From the NCBI GenBank assembly GCA_021904315.1, contig CM038914.1, positions 18,587,065-18,651,064 on the forward strand: a stretch of DNA of 64,000 nucleotides. Reading direction: 5' to 3'. Shown here one piece after another: positions 28,052 to 40,261 of the stretch (position 1 is the stretch's first letter; every line of letters begins with the position of its first letter). This DNA is from Sphagnum magellanicum. Its lineage: Eukaryota > Streptophyta > Sphagnopsida > Sphagnales > Sphagnaceae. Below the pieces are notes generated by a model that was given only the letters and a program-made list of their open reading frames with translations, was not told the DNA's origin and searched no databases. A program made the position numbers and the translations under genes.

Positions 28052-29728
28052 ATGGTGAAAGCCTGGGGACAAGCTGCTCATGGAGGACTTGATCCAGATA
28101 ATTCATCCCTAGACTTTGATTATCAACGTCAGAGCCAGCTGATGAAAGGCGAAACCTTGTCGTTACATGAGATCAGCTGCAAGCAGCCGCTTGTGTCAGA
28201 CTTCTTACAGTCAGTGAACTTGCAATACGTGAAGCTCGGATATCACCATCTTCTGAGTATCACCTATCTCGTCCCTCTGCTCTTAATCCCCAGCTTGCTG
28301 TTGGGAATCTTCATACTGCAGCTGCAGCTTGGCGGGCTAGCAGCTGTTTCTTCTGATCATAATAGCATTTGGCAGTTATGGGAAAAGATTCTGCAGTTTA
28401 ATCTTTTGAGTGTGATTGCGTGCTTAGTGCTCCTGGTGTGTGCGGCAACGGTGTACTTCATGTCAAGGTCTAGACCGATCTATCTAGTGGATTTTGCTTG
28501 CTTCGTGGCGAAGGATGACTCTGAAGCTTTAAAAGTTCCTTTCAACATATTCATTCAGCGCGCCAGGAAAACTGGGTTCTTTGATGCCGAGAGCATCGAG
28601 TTTCAGAAGAAGATCATGCAAAGATCGGGTCTTAGCGAGAGTACCTATCTTCCTCCCGCTTTCGCTGCTCTTCCTCCGTGTCCGTCCATGAAAGCAGCGA
28701 GAGTGGAGGCAGAAACCGTCGTGTATGCTTGCTTGGATGAGCTTTTCGAGAAAACGAAGGTGAAGCCCAAGGAGATCGGAGTGCTGATCGTGAATTGTTC
28801 GCTGTTCAGTCCTACTCCCTCTTTGTCCGCTATGATTGTGAACAAGTACAAGATGCGAGGCGACATCCGTAGCTACAATCTGGGAGGAATGGGATGCAGT
28901 GCAAGCTTAATCGCCGTAGATCTTGCTAGAGACATTCTTCAACTGCATGGCTACACTTATGCGATTGTGGTGAGTACAGAAAACATCACCCAGAATTCGT
29001 ATTTTGGGAATAACAAATCCATGCTGATACCCAACTGTTTGTTCCGAGTTGGTGGAACGGCACTCTTGCTTTCCAACAAACCCAACGACAAGAGACGCTC
29101 CAAGTACAAACTCAAGCACTTGGTGAGGACACACAGGGCAGCAGATGACAAGAGCTACCGCTGTGTATATCAGGAGCAAGACAGTGAAGGCAAGATGGGA
29201 GTAGGTCTGTCTAAAGACATTCTAACAATTGCTGCAGAGTCTGTGAAGACAAATATCACTACTTTGGGTCCTCTTGTGCTGCCATTTTCAGAACAGATCC
29301 TCTTCTTGGCCAATCTAGTAGCGCTCAAGCTCTTCAACATGAAACAGCTCAAAGCTTACATCCCTGATTTCAGGCTTGCTTTTGACCATTTTTGCATTCA
29401 TGCCGGAGGCAGGGCTGTGATTGATGAGCTCGAGAAGCATCTGCTACTTACTCCACAACATTGTGAGGCATCAAGAATGGCTCTTCACCGATTCGGAAAC
29501 ACATCCTCTTCCACAATCTGGTATGAATTGGCCTACATTGAGGCCAAGGGTAGAGTCAAGGAAGGCCAACGAGTGTGGCAGCTTGCCTTTGGTGCTGGCT
29601 TCAAATGCAACAGTGCAGTATGGCAATCTCTTCACACCATCCAACCTTCCTCGAAGCATTCCCCATGGGCACATTGCATTGACAACTATCCAGTCAAGGT
29701 ACCTGACACATTCCAATTTGATGATTGA
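28052..29728 (+). CDS. 3-ketoacyl-CoA synthase (KCS, FAE1/CUT1 family), 558 aa, single exon
   Basis: It catalyses the condensation of malonyl-CoA with a long-chain acyl-CoA, the first and chain-length-setting step of very-long-chain fatty acid elongation in the ER, feeding cuticular wax, suberin and sphingolipids. Two N-terminal membrane segments lie at about 67-91 and 116-137. Next come RPIYLVDFAC (143-152), the start of the FAE1_CUT1_RppA domain, and ESTYLPPAF. The catalytic Cys 282 sits in NLGGMGCSA. The C-terminal domain has His 446 and His 450 in HFCIHAGG, and His 479 with Asn 483 in LHRFGNTSSS, completing the Cys-His-Asn active site. GFKCNSAVW near the end is typical. Length is slightly above the usual 460-530 because of an N-terminal extension. 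The frame is intact and intronless, as in many KCS genes. The specific paralogue cannot be named. Confidence 0.96.
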   Translation: MVKAWGQAAHGGLDPDNSSLDFDYQRQSQLMKGETLSLHEISCKQPLVSDFLQSVNLQYVKLGYHHLLSITYLVPLLLIPSLLLGIFILQLQLGGLAAVSSDHNSIWQLWEKILQFNLLSVIACLVLLVCAATVYFMSRSRPIYLVDFACFVAKDDSEALKVPFNIFIQRARKTGFFDAESIEFQKKIMQRSGLSESTYLPPAFAALPPCPSMKAARVEAETVVYACLDELFEKTKVKPKEIGVLIVNCSLFSPTPSLSAMIVNKYKMRGDIRSYNLGGMGCSASLIAVDLARDILQLHGYTYAIVVSTENITQNSYFGNNKSMLIPNCLFRVGGTALLLSNKPNDKRRSKYKLKHLVRTHRAADDKSYRCVYQEQDSEGKMGVGLSKDILTIAAESVKTNITTLGPLVLPFSEQILFLANLVALKLFNMKQLKAYIPDFRLAFDHFCIHAGGRAVIDELEKHLLLTPQHCEASRMALHRFGNTSSSTIWYELAYIEAKGRVKEGQRVWQLAFGAGFKCNSAVWQSLHTIQPSSKHSPWAHCIDNYPVKVPDTFQFDD

Positions 29729-29751
29729 ACATCAATCATCAACTGCCACAA

Positions 29752-29757
29752 AATAAA
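29752..29757 (+). terminator. Polyadenylation signal AATAAA after KCS
   Basis: AATAAA lies 24 bp after the KCS stop codon in an AT-rich context. This is close for plant 3' ends, so further signals downstream (for example near 29785) may also be used. Confidence 0.4.
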
Positions 29758-29911
29758 AATATTTTCTCCTCAGGAATCATCTTGAAATAATTGATTTTAT
29801 TAGTAGTATATTTATTATTATAGCTTGGAATTGAACTTAACGAATTGGGTGGGGAAAATCACATCAATGGGCTAAAATTGTTTAATTTAGCTCTCTAGGG
29901 AAGAAGCTCAA

Positions 29912-29946
29912 CCCACCACCACCACCACCACCATCATCATCATCAG
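29912..29946. repeat. (CCA)n(TCA)n microsatellite
   Basis: Run of CCACCACCACC followed by ATCATCATC. Simple repeat. Confidence 0.9.
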
Positions 29947-30690
29947 GGGGTCCATTCACCCTAATAAGAGTCAACCTCGCGGCCTTAGATTATTTCTTAT
30001 TCTAAAATATTCTTGAAAACTGTATTCACCCAATGTGACAATTTTATACTCACCATTGAACCATTGTTAGAAGCAAAGTGCCATTGCTAAAGAAGTTTAC
30101 TAAACCAGTTGACCCAAGTGAGTTGCTAGTTTTAGAGGCCCAGTTCATTCAGCTGACAGAATTGTCCCTCCAATTCTCTCACATTCTTAAGAGTCAATTG
30201 GGAGAGTAGAGCCCAGTGAATTATTTTGCATGATTCATTACGCACAAATCAGTCACAGGCAAACTGCAGTTGAACACCTCAAGAGGAGCCTTTCTTTGAT
30301 GAGAGAAAAATAAATTGGGTCAATTAGTTACAAACAAGTTACTTAAACTAATTATAGATTCATAACTTAATAGCATTCAGCTCTCAAACTGAAATTCAGA
30401 AATTTGAATTCTGAATAAGGTTGAACTGGCTAAACTAGTTCTGAATAGTTAGTTCAAACTTATATGTATTCAGCTTTCTGGTAGAACAGCAGCAGCAGCA
30501 GCAGCATCATGGAAGATAGATTTATTATTAATTGTGATTTGACTGAAAGTTGCCAATTTGTTCTTATGTTGGGGAGCCAGCTCTTAAATAAGTTCACTTA
30601 ATTTTTTTCATAAGTGAATTGTAAATATGCCTCGTGTTTTTTGATGAATTTGTTATGAATTTTTTTACTGTGTTCTACTTCCCTCTTTGT

Positions 30691-30755
30691 CTGACCTGTA
30701 GCCAAATTTGGCTAAAACCTCTTGTGGATGACCAGCCCACCTACCTCACAAAATT
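30691..30755 (+). repeat. Dispersed repeat, AGCCAAATTTGGCT family
   Basis: Contains the perfect 14-bp palindrome AGCCAAATTTGGCT, then 'aaaacctcttgtggatga' and 'ccacctacctcacaaaattg'. The same order appears at 43474-43542 on the minus strand, and a partial copy at 1-42. Related, more diverged blocks occur at 31900-31936 and 53041-53145. Confidence 0.75.
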
Positions 30756-31936
30756 GAAAAACAAAAAAAAAAGCCCCTCCTGGTGGCCATAAATTCTGTC
30801 TATTTTCTAAGCTTTGTGCATTCATTGCATGAGAGAAACCTATTTGCATCTACTACTAGTGTAGTAGATTCTTGGTTTTTGGTTGGTTTCTGGCTTCAGT
30901 TCTTGGTTCAATTTTTGGGTATGTACATTGTTGGTTTAGAAATTTGAAAAGAACCAGTCTAACTGGATCTTACAACAACCCAACAAACCAGAATTGGGAA
31001 CCAGCCTCTGGCTAGAACCTTACCTGGAACCAAAACCAGACTCAAAATCTGTTTCATATAGGTTTTGATTGTTCATTTTTTTTAAAAATTATTCTAAAAT
31101 TTCGATGTTTAAATTTTTTAACTCAGGTATAATTTTTTTATAAATATGGAATTGGGGTGTGGCTTTAGGAATTTAATTGTTACTTTTGGAACATGTCTCT
31201 AGTATGCAATTTTTTTTTGTTTCGGTATATTTTTGTTTTGGGGTGTTTTAGACATGTAGTTGATATATTAGGCAGTCACTTTTTATTGATTGTTTGGTGC
31301 TAGTAACTAGAACAAATTCAATTTGCACTATGCACAGGTTGGTAGAAAGTCTAGATCTGGTTTGGAACCAGACTTACCTAAGATTGTGTTTTAAAAATCA
31401 AGAATCAGGAGTGTTTGAAATGTGAAGAATTATTGGGTTCAGGGGTTTAGGGTTTATCTGAGGTTCTATCAGTTTTTTAAAAAATATCCTTGAACTGGAA
31501 CCAAAGATTTAAGAAGAAAAAAGGTTGAAAACTGCATTGGAGGTTCTCTTTAAAAGTAAGAAGCCAACAAAACTGGTCCTACCTTACTCATAACATTTGG
31601 ATATTGGAAGATCCCTCACAATGGCCAGGTATTACAATCTGAGTTTGAGAAGCACAAAAATACACAACCAGACAACACTGGTTAGGACCAATGGTGGGGA
31701 GCAGTGCTTTTTTTTGACATTTTTTTGCCATTTTGCAAAGAGAAAGGGCCCCACAACATCATCAAAGGCTTTTAGAAAAAATTCAAATAAAATTCCAGAA
31801 GAAAGCTATGAAATCACCAAAAAAATTGGCAGATTTTGATAAAATTCTAGCTTTCTTCCTAAAAAATTGCCATATTAAGATAGTAGGTTCTAGCAAGTAA
31901 CCAATTTTAGCTAAATCCTCTTGTGGTGGATCACCA
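30756..31936 (+). repeat. Probable decayed transposon with 'aaccag' motifs, diverged copy near 52130-53150
   Basis: The segment carries repeated 'ggaaccag', 'aaccagact' and 'ttggttc' motifs. It ends with 'agctttcttcctaaaaaattgcc ... tttagctaaatcctcttgtgg', an order repeated at 52960-53130. No coding frame is recognisable (a frame at 31597-31839 has no known domain). Class unknown. Confidence 0.4.
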
Positions 31937-32819
31937 TTTTGGGTGCAACATCAAATTTTTTAAAAAGAAGATTGATGGGGAGGTATATCAATTCTAATAT
32001 ATCAACTAAATAAAGATAAAAAATAAAATTTTGGAGAAACATATATCTGCTGGTTAAAAGTATATAAGCTCCAAAAATGAAAAATCCAAATTCTGTTGTC
32101 GCACAGTGCCACAGGTTGCAACATTGCAACCAATGTTGGGCAAGTACCTACTTTGGCAGGGAAAAATCATCAATTTCATTTTCAATTCAAAGGACCCAAA
32201 CTGGAACCTAGGAGAAGATTAGGAACCCAGCAAGATTGTGGTTGTTGCTCATCACTTAAATGACTACTCATCACTCAAGTGCATTTGCTGTTATTGCTTT
32301 TTGGATTGGTTGTTTGCTACTAAGACACTTTGGTTTTGGTTCATTGTTCAAGTGTTTTGGTTACTACTTGTCATTCATCTCTTGAAATGTTCGCTACACG
32401 TTTATGTTTTGTTTTTTCAAAATTTTATGTTTATGTTTGTTATTTAGGCTTTTTTCTTTTGTTGAACATTTATTAAGTCTTGTTATTTTAAGGAATTTTG
32501 TAGGAGATGTTGCGGAAGTGGAAGAAGTTGAAAATCAATTTCACAAAATGATTGACATTTTCACTGATTTAGTTGATAGGGAATGTTGTGGTTCTATTAT
32601 TGCATCATTGTCAACCATCAATTAGATGTGATTCTACTCCTACTATTGCAAAGATATCTTCCACAATGATGAATGCATTAAAGTGATTGTTATTGGCAAA
32701 ACATTGTGATTTTTGGAAGCTAAAAGATTGTTCTACCACTACATGGGCATCTTACACACCAATTATAGCTACATCAATTCCAACTCCAAAATCAAATCCA
32801 ATTAATTGTAAAAATATAA

Positions 32820-34430
32820 AATATGTTTTGTCTTATCAAAATTGATCAATTTCCAAGAGCAAGAAAGGGCATTTTGAATTATAAATTGGCCAATGAGATA
32901 TCATCAATTCAAAAACATTTGGAAACAAAGCATCATAAAGTTTGGATTGAATGTGATGAATGTGAAAAGAATGCACTTCAATATCGACAACCAACAAAAG
33001 AATGATCATCATAAAAAACAATTTGAAAAATATTTAGTCTTATTTATTGCTAAGGAGTTAGTGCCTTTGTTTTTTGGTGAGTTTCCATTTCTTAAAAGAT
33101 TAGTCATGAGACAAAATCCTTGTACTAGGTTTCCATCAAGTGTACCCTAATGCATTAAACTTTGCCAAAGTTGGCTGAAACAATGAAAGAGAAATTCATT
33201 GCGCAACCTCTTCAATCTTATGACATTTGCATAGTCAATTTTGACAAGTTACGGATGTTGAAAGGAGGAATCAACACTTTTGTTTTGATTACTCATTTTT
33301 AAACCTAGAATTGGGATCCCTACCATGTAACTATTGATTTATTTGAAACAACTGACACATCTAAGCCTACCACGATCCTAGAAATGAATCAAGTATTACA
33401 AACAAATGGGCTAAATGTAAAAATTATTGCATAATATGTCAAAGATAAAAGTAGCAATCTTTCAACTATAACCACTACACTAATTTGTGTTGTTTCTTAT
33501 AAGGTGTTGGAATTGGTAGAATCTTTTATAGGATGTTAGAGACATGCCATATCAAAATGTTGCCAATATGCAACAAATGACACCAAAGTTTTTGATGGTC
33601 TAATGTCAATTTCTATCAAAGAATCTCAATCTTTTTATAAAAGACAATCACTTGGACTAAAAAAAAAGTGAAAGGACGACAAGAATGGCAAAAAACTTGC
33701 TTGGAAATTGAACATATGTTCACACAAGTTTAAGACTCTAATCAAGACACGAATCATTTCAAAGGTCATTTTATTCCAAAAAACATTGGAATTTTAAAAT
33801 AACGTTGCTTACTATTATGGATGCCCAAGGAGGTTGTTCTTTGTATATTTAAGAAATAAAAGGGTACTTTTTATTTTTATATGAAATAATGGCATATTCT
33901 AGGTAAATTATAGTTTATATAACTTGTGAACTTGAAACACACCTATTTACATTGAAATAAATTATTATTTTATTTTTTTCAATAAATTGCACCTTGTATC
34001 TTTTAGCACTTTGTCAACCAATGTGTTGTTAACCAAAGCAAAGAATATTGGTTATTTTCTAATTAATTTATTATCACAATTTTTCTTATCATCTAGATGC
34101 AAATACAAAGTTTGGCACCAAGGTCTTCAAAAATCCAAGATTTTGATGTAGAACTTCAAGTTTTACATCAATAGATGCAAAAACAAGTGGTAACAATTAT
34201 AGGCCCTTTCCTTTCATTTATGTTGACCTTTCACAAGTACAAAGCTCATAAAATATTGAATGTGATGTTGGACTTGCATTTCAAATGGTTAAAGTTAATG
34301 ATCCAATATGTACTTGAACTTGAACCCAATTGTTGCAACTAAAGTTGTTCCTTTTATAATGAATAGTGAAGAAAATACATCATTGTATGATTTCATGAAA
34401 ATTGACAAAAAAAATGGTTTTGTCAATGGT
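32820..34430 (+). pseudogene. BED-finger hAT-family transposase, heavily decayed
   Basis: Pieces in three frames follow the family order. First comes a BED-like finger remnant near 32850-33000 (PRARKGILNYKLANEIS, QKHLETKHHKVW). A helical block at 33010-33150 reads YLVLFIAKELVPLFF and FLKRLVMRQNP. Next is LPKLAETMKEKF with FDKLRMLKGGINTF (33160-33300), where the first catalytic Asp region FDLW is expected. Further blocks are NWDPYHVTIDLFE and YVKDKSSNLST (33310-33480), then KCCQYATND and KESQSFYKRQSLG (33550-33660), LAWKLNICSHKFKTLIKTR (33690-33760) and LNVMLDLHFKWLKL (34255-34300). Many stops and frameshifts make it inactive. Confidence 0.75.
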
Positions 34431-36075
34431 CAAGGAACAATTGAATCACAATAAAATAAAGATGGTAAGTGATGTTGAGGACAAAAAACCTTTTGAATGG
34501 GTTGTCAAAGGGAAAAAGCTTTTCAACCACAAAGATGGATCATTGTGCACCATATTTAACAAAGGGAACTAAACAACTAGTCAAAGAAAATATTCCAAAA
34601 TGCAAGGAGAAATAGACAAAGCTCAAATTAAACCCCAATCACAATACCATCAACAAACAAAATCCTTTGGGGCCACCCACAACATAAAAGAAGATGTAGC
34701 TCACACCCCAACAATTGGAATGGCAAGCTTGGTTTTAGGCCCACAATGTAAGATTACATGCAAAAGCACAAAAGACAAGGTAAACAACATTTTACCCATG
34801 TTTCTTTTTATCATCTTTTTTTGTTTCCAAGGAAATCATCAATTGTGATCTCTCGAGGAAATCAAATTGTTTGAGTAATGAAAGTGGACAACTTATTGAA
34901 AATTGTAAACACATGGTGCAAATCCAAATTCTTTTTTTCAACCTTGAATGCCCTCAAAAATTTTGTAACCATAATTCAATCTTCAAATGGTTCCTTTGAC
35001 CACAAAACGTGCCACATCTCCTAGTGTTATCAAACCCATTGCCAAAATATTTGTAGTTGGATCAAATAGAAAAACAAATTTGTTAGTTCAAACCCCCTAT
35101 TCCTCACATATGTGTCTAATTTTATCATCGTGGCAAACTATTGCAAGTCAATGAAAAAGTCCACATAATCTCTCCACTCACCAAAATTGCCAAGGCAGTT
35201 TGGTTCGTGCCAATTCAAATGTGGTTTGAATCATTTTACCAAAACATTTAACATCCAAACTATTGAATCCATCCCAAAGGTCCATTAATAATTCAAGACC
35301 TAGTTATTTAAAAATTATTGTCATTATAGGTTGAATTTCAAATTGAGGCATTATAAGGATAGATTCTAAGAAACAATCAAGAACATGAAATTACATGTTG
35401 AAGTTTCATGATTCCTCCCCCTAGATTTTTTTTTTCTATGGAATAATGCACGTTCACCCACCCATCATCCTTGCCTTATATGTTGTGAAATGTTATCCTT
35501 TTAACTTTTGAAATTGGAAGAGGTGGGTCATCAGGGAATAACATGAATGTCCCATATTTCAAGTACCACCTTGACCAACCATTAAACCAAAAATGTCATT
35601 TTATAATTAAATCCATGACTACATATGTAGTTGTATAAAAACAAATGATTAGATGACTACATAATTGATAAGGACTTGTTACTTCATGCCATTAATAATG
35701 GGCATGATCATACTTGCAAATGCCATACCATGATTAACCATGACTTTAATAGTTTACCGCATATGATTATAGTGCTTTAGGATGACAACTACATACATTT
35801 AGGACATTAATTCTAATCATATGAAACATATGATTACAGACATGACAAGCATCAATTGAATCCGGGTTGTTGGATGGAAATTAATTAAATTATTAATATT
35901 ATTCTTACTAGCCCATTGGTATGACACCATGTGTAATTTCAATAAATACTATACATGTAGGACTACTAAAATTGATATCATGGTTGGCCATGTGTTTCAT
36001 CCTTATTTTATTTTAAATTCATAATATTAATAAATTATTTAAATCAACATATGCACAAGCCAATCAATATTTGAC
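34431..36075. other. Intergenic, transposon-derived flank
   Basis: AT-rich. 34430-34850 contains 'catcattgtgcaccatatttaac'-like remnants possibly belonging to the hAT fossil. 35600-36075 repeats 'atgactacatatg' motifs also seen near 12360 and 13400. No gene recognised. Confidence 0.4.
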
Positions 36076-36080
36076 ACACG

Positions 36081-36245
36081 GCACTATGCCAAAACATGGC
36101 ATCCATGATTAGATTGATACAACTACACATGGCATAAATGACTAGAAATGGCATAAGCATTAGGTTTGATTCAACTAAAAATGGCATAAACAAGTAACCT
36201 AGTCAAAAAGGACTAGTCATGGATACCATGTTTTGACATAGTGTG
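36081..36245. mobile_element. Small inverted-repeat (MITE-like) element
   Basis: Left arm 36081-36113 (GCACTATGCCAAAACATGGC...) is the near inverted complement of the right arm 36212-36245 (...ATACCATGTTTTGACATAGTGT). The enclosed 100 bp has no frame. I could not define a target duplication. Confidence 0.6.
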
Positions 36246-36509
36246 GAAATTGTAAAATTATTCATAAGATGCCACATGGATTTTCAAATGGATGGAAATT
36301 ATAAATTGGCCAATTAAATGAAAACATGTGTCATCAACTAACGATTTAACAAATGCCATTGTCTTGATAATATTTGATAATAAATTAAATCCATCAACAT
36401 AAATATATGAATATAGAACATGTGAGTCAATTAACATTTGACACATGTAGTTTTTAAAATTATTTAAAAACTACCACTTGATTTAAGGTTTAGTTGGCCT
36501 AGAATGACA

Positions 36510-37549
36510 TAGTGTTGTTACGTACCGTTTAAACGTTTAAACGAAAAAACATTTTTTTGTCGTTTAAACGATGTTTAAACGTTCTCCTTCGATACCAAAA
36601 AAACGCCCATATAAAAAAACGGTGCAGTGCTAGTTGCGTTGCACTGTGGAGTGCGGTTCGTCGACATTGCCCCAAACATCGTCGTGCATATAAAAAAGTG
36701 GTGGAGTGCCCTGCTGCAGTGCCAGTTGCACTTAGCACTACGGTTCGTTGCGCCAAACGACACATCGCTTGTTTGTGTCGTTTGTTGATGAATGCGAACA
36801 CCGGCAAGCATGGAACCGAGCGCAAGCCTTGTGATGCTCGTTAGCACTTTATCCAAATTAATCGCATGGCCAACAAGACGCAACGTTTCGACAACCTGTG
36901 AACACTTATTCTCCGAATGAACGCAAATTCACACTGCAAGGCACAACCACCTCAAGCCAAACAAGGTCAAAAAATTGAGCATCGTCCGCCAGGCCGTCCA
37001 CAAAAAGAATGCAATCGAGCTACAAAGTCAAGAAGTGAGCGCAAGTACGCCTGGACGCATCATCGAGGCCAAGGAACGCAAGATTGTGGGTGCTATTGAC
37101 GACATTGACTAGGAGAATGTGGTGGACGTCCGGATGGAGGAGGAGCGTGTTGAACAAAAGGAAGATGATCAGGAGTAGGACGGTGAGGAGGAAAAGGAAG
37201 AAGAACCTATGGAAGAGCTGATCGACCATGTCCTGTTCGAGTGGAGCAACATCCTGGGGCTAGGCATGGGTGAAGCGGACGCAAATGACGATGAGGGGCT
37301 TGAAGTCATTGAGGAAGGACAAGTACGTCCACCGTGGCCGACGGGGAACATCCCAAACTGGCCACAAGAGCCCACCCCCGCCAAGCTCACCAACTTGCGT
37401 GGCACAAAAGTGCTTTTAAGGGTCCTATTTGAAGGCGTAGACCTTCCTGACTCATACTAAATGGAAAAAATTGCGTTTAAATGTAAAGAAATCATTTAAA
37501 CACCGTTTAAACGTTTATTAAATCTGTGACGATCGTTTTTAACAACACA
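36510..37549 (+). mobile_element. hAT-type DNA transposon, 1.04 kb, with 8-bp target duplication
   Basis: GAATGACA occurs directly on both sides (36502-36509 and 37550-37557). The left end is TAGTGTTGTTA; the right end is TAACAACACA, its inverted complement apart from one missing base. An 8-bp duplication with TAGNG-type ends is diagnostic of the hAT superfamily. Both subterminal regions carry several copies of the palindrome GTTTAAAC (within 36527-36580 and 37493-37516), a plausible transposase-binding array. The inside holds only a fragment of transposase, so it is a deletion derivative. Confidence 0.85.
36882..37460 (+). pseudogene. hAT transposase C-terminal (dimerisation) fragment
   Basis: One frame (codons starting at 36882) reads TCEHLFSE, stop, TQIHTARHNHLKPNKVKKLSIVR and on, matching the 'CE..WS...IH...RNRL....L..V' dimerisation block of hAT transposases, with the conserved Trp codon turned into TGA. 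After stops at 37110 and 37176 the frame becomes Glu/Asp-rich (EEEKEEEPMEELIDHVLFEW) and ends in an intact 83-codon tail at 37458. The N-terminal zinc finger and most of the catalytic core are absent. Confidence 0.65.
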
Positions 37550-37557
37550 GAATGACA

Positions 37558-40261
37558 CATGTTAATCAATTAAAGTTTAGGTATTAGAAATTTGGGTTAA
37601 ATTTAAGGTTTAGACATTAAAACCCACTAAAAGTGAAAATTTTCTTACATCTATCCTAACAACAAGATTATGTGATTCACTTTTGACATTTTGAAATATT
37701 CACATCTTACATTAGTTAAAATCTTACAATTATAATAATTATCAAACCATATATCTTATAGTTATATATTATGCTTTTGATCAAAAGTATTGACAAGTCA
37801 CTTTATAGACATCATTAGACATGTGATTGCTCAAAACATCCATGTGAAAATTCTGAGATGAAAAATCATGAAAATCGTGACGTAATTCTAATTTTTTAAA
37901 AATTAAAATATCTTGTATTAAGAAAGTTTCAATGCATCTTATCTTTCAAACTCCTCATTTGATGGTGGCTTATTTTTTTAAAATTATTTTGACACTATTA
38001 TGACATATTTCACATTTTTTATTTTATATGTATGATAAACATGGTGTCATCACTTCAAAAGTCCATAATGAATCCACTAGATTTTTTTAGAATTCATCCA
38101 TTTTTTCAAATATGATTCTCCTTCAAGTCTATTGTAACATGCATAATTTAAAATTAAGAATATTAATGTTAACTATGACTTCACATTTTAAGTTCATTTA
38201 CAATTTAGAAAAACTACAACTTTGATAGTCCAAATTAAACACCTAAGGCTTTCACCTAGAGGGTGCTAGGGTTAGATAATAGGTGGATGAAACATGTGTA
38301 CAATTATGGTGATCCATGGTGAAGGACAAGGGGTGTTGGGAGGAATGAATTGAAAAAACTTATACTTGTGTTTTAGGGTTTGTTCCCATTTACATGAGGG
38401 CTTTTTGTCATAATCCACTTGTCTCATCATTGTTCATCCCACATGGACATCCCAGCTCAGGGACATCCCAAGTTGAGGGACATCCCTCTTGGTAACCTTG
38501 ATACCCATTAGTTGTGTTTTCTCCCATTGCATCTTTTGTATTTAAAAAAACATCAAAATCTGTGCATGCTCTCTACCATATTCACATGTTTATGGGTTGA
38601 AACAATGCAACCAATTTAAGGAAGTTATGCATTGAAACTTAATTCCATAACCCCAACCTTTAACCAATAGCTTAACATTAACATTAGAGTCCATTTAAAT
38701 AGCTATGATTTCATTTAGCTTGAAGTAAGCCAATTTACCTCAAACAATCCCTACATTGGAGGACTCCTTAGCTACTTAATAATGTGTAACAATCTATCAA
38801 GCTTTTGTGAATTCTGAAAGAAACAAGGTGTTTTCTTTATCTAGCTTTTCAGTCAAATGAGAGCTTGCATGTTTTGGTTAGTGGATGAATGCTTGTAGAT
38901 TGGGATGTGATAAGGGAGCCAAGATAATAGACTAGGTAATGTCATCCAGTTCAATGAGGGAATTCAAGCCATTTGAAAAAGGCACCTCATGGTGCTGCGC
39001 TAAATTTGACCACCTAAGTTCTAATTGATACACTCCTGTAAAACTTCAAGAGCAAATGAGTTGTGTCCTTACCCTAAAGATTGGTGCCAAAAATGCATTA
39101 AACACTCTATGAATTTCTTAAATCCATGCCTGAATTAAAACAGCTGAGAAATCCCCAAGTTTAAAGAGTTCAAAATAATCTTTGTTTAATCCCTACAAAA
39201 TCAGAGCCCCCAAAAACTCCATGAAGATTTCAATAGCTTAATCCATAACAATTCAGCTGAAATTTTCTGCCTGGAATTTTGTTCATCTTTGGTTCAAAGT
39301 GTTATATAGACAGGCAGGTTTTTGCAGGGATTTTGCACACCCAGACTAAACCGTAAATTGAAATGTAAAGCAATTAAAATGTGTGCCTTGAGTGGGATAA
39401 TTGTAATTCCTCAAGATTCTCACCTCTATGGCAGTAATATGGCAAACTAAATCAACACCCGCAATTATGAATGTTAGTATTCTGGACCAATATTCATATT
39501 TCAACTACTACAAGCATTTTCCAATGATGATTCGGTGACTTCCAATTAGCATACTAGTAGAGTTTATGCACATAATTAGCTTGGTGGGTCTCACAAATTT
39601 CTCTCATTGACACATTCACTTTGATCCGGAGCCCCTTTTTCCTACAACTTTTCACTTTGAATTTGCACATCTTCGCTAATGATAATTCTAGTCATAAGTA
39701 AGTTGGATATAAAATAATATCCTTTCAACATTGTAAAAATTGGTTTTTAATTACAATAAAAGAATTTGATAGTATTGTGACCCCGACTCTGTCGGCAATT
39801 GTTCTACCCTTTTTTTAAAAAGGTAACACAAGCCTCCTATCATAACATCTCTAGCTCTCTGTATGAAGCAAGCTTTTAAAAATTACTTACTGTCGGCCAA
39901 AACAAGATTGCAAAAGGACTTAATTAGGCCTGACCTGGGCCTTGTCTAGGAACCCAAGAGTATTCGGTGGTTGTCACAATGTACATATGAGAGAGTGTTG
40001 TGGCACAAACCTCTCCTCTTGCATAGATACAATAGGTAGGAGGTATATGGGCAATGCTGATGTGCAGAAGGCTAGAGCTTCAAAAGTCTTTGGGGGAAAG
40101 AATTGGGAATTGTCCTGCCTGATTCGGTTGAGTTTTGGCATCTCTGGGGTGAAGCAGTAAAGGGGCAGGAGCTGGGACATAAAATGGGGGAACTATTTAC
40201 TTAAAGACAACTTGGGATTGTCCATTCTCCTTTACACTTGAATCTAGTGCACAAGCCTGGC
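37558..40261. other. Intergenic, no gene recognised
   Basis: AT-rich with a few low-level repeats ('ggacatcccaagttgagggacatccc' near 38450-38490). It includes the region downstream of the peroxidase gene. A possible polyadenylation site for that gene lies below 40262 on the minus strand but cannot be fixed. Confidence 0.4.
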
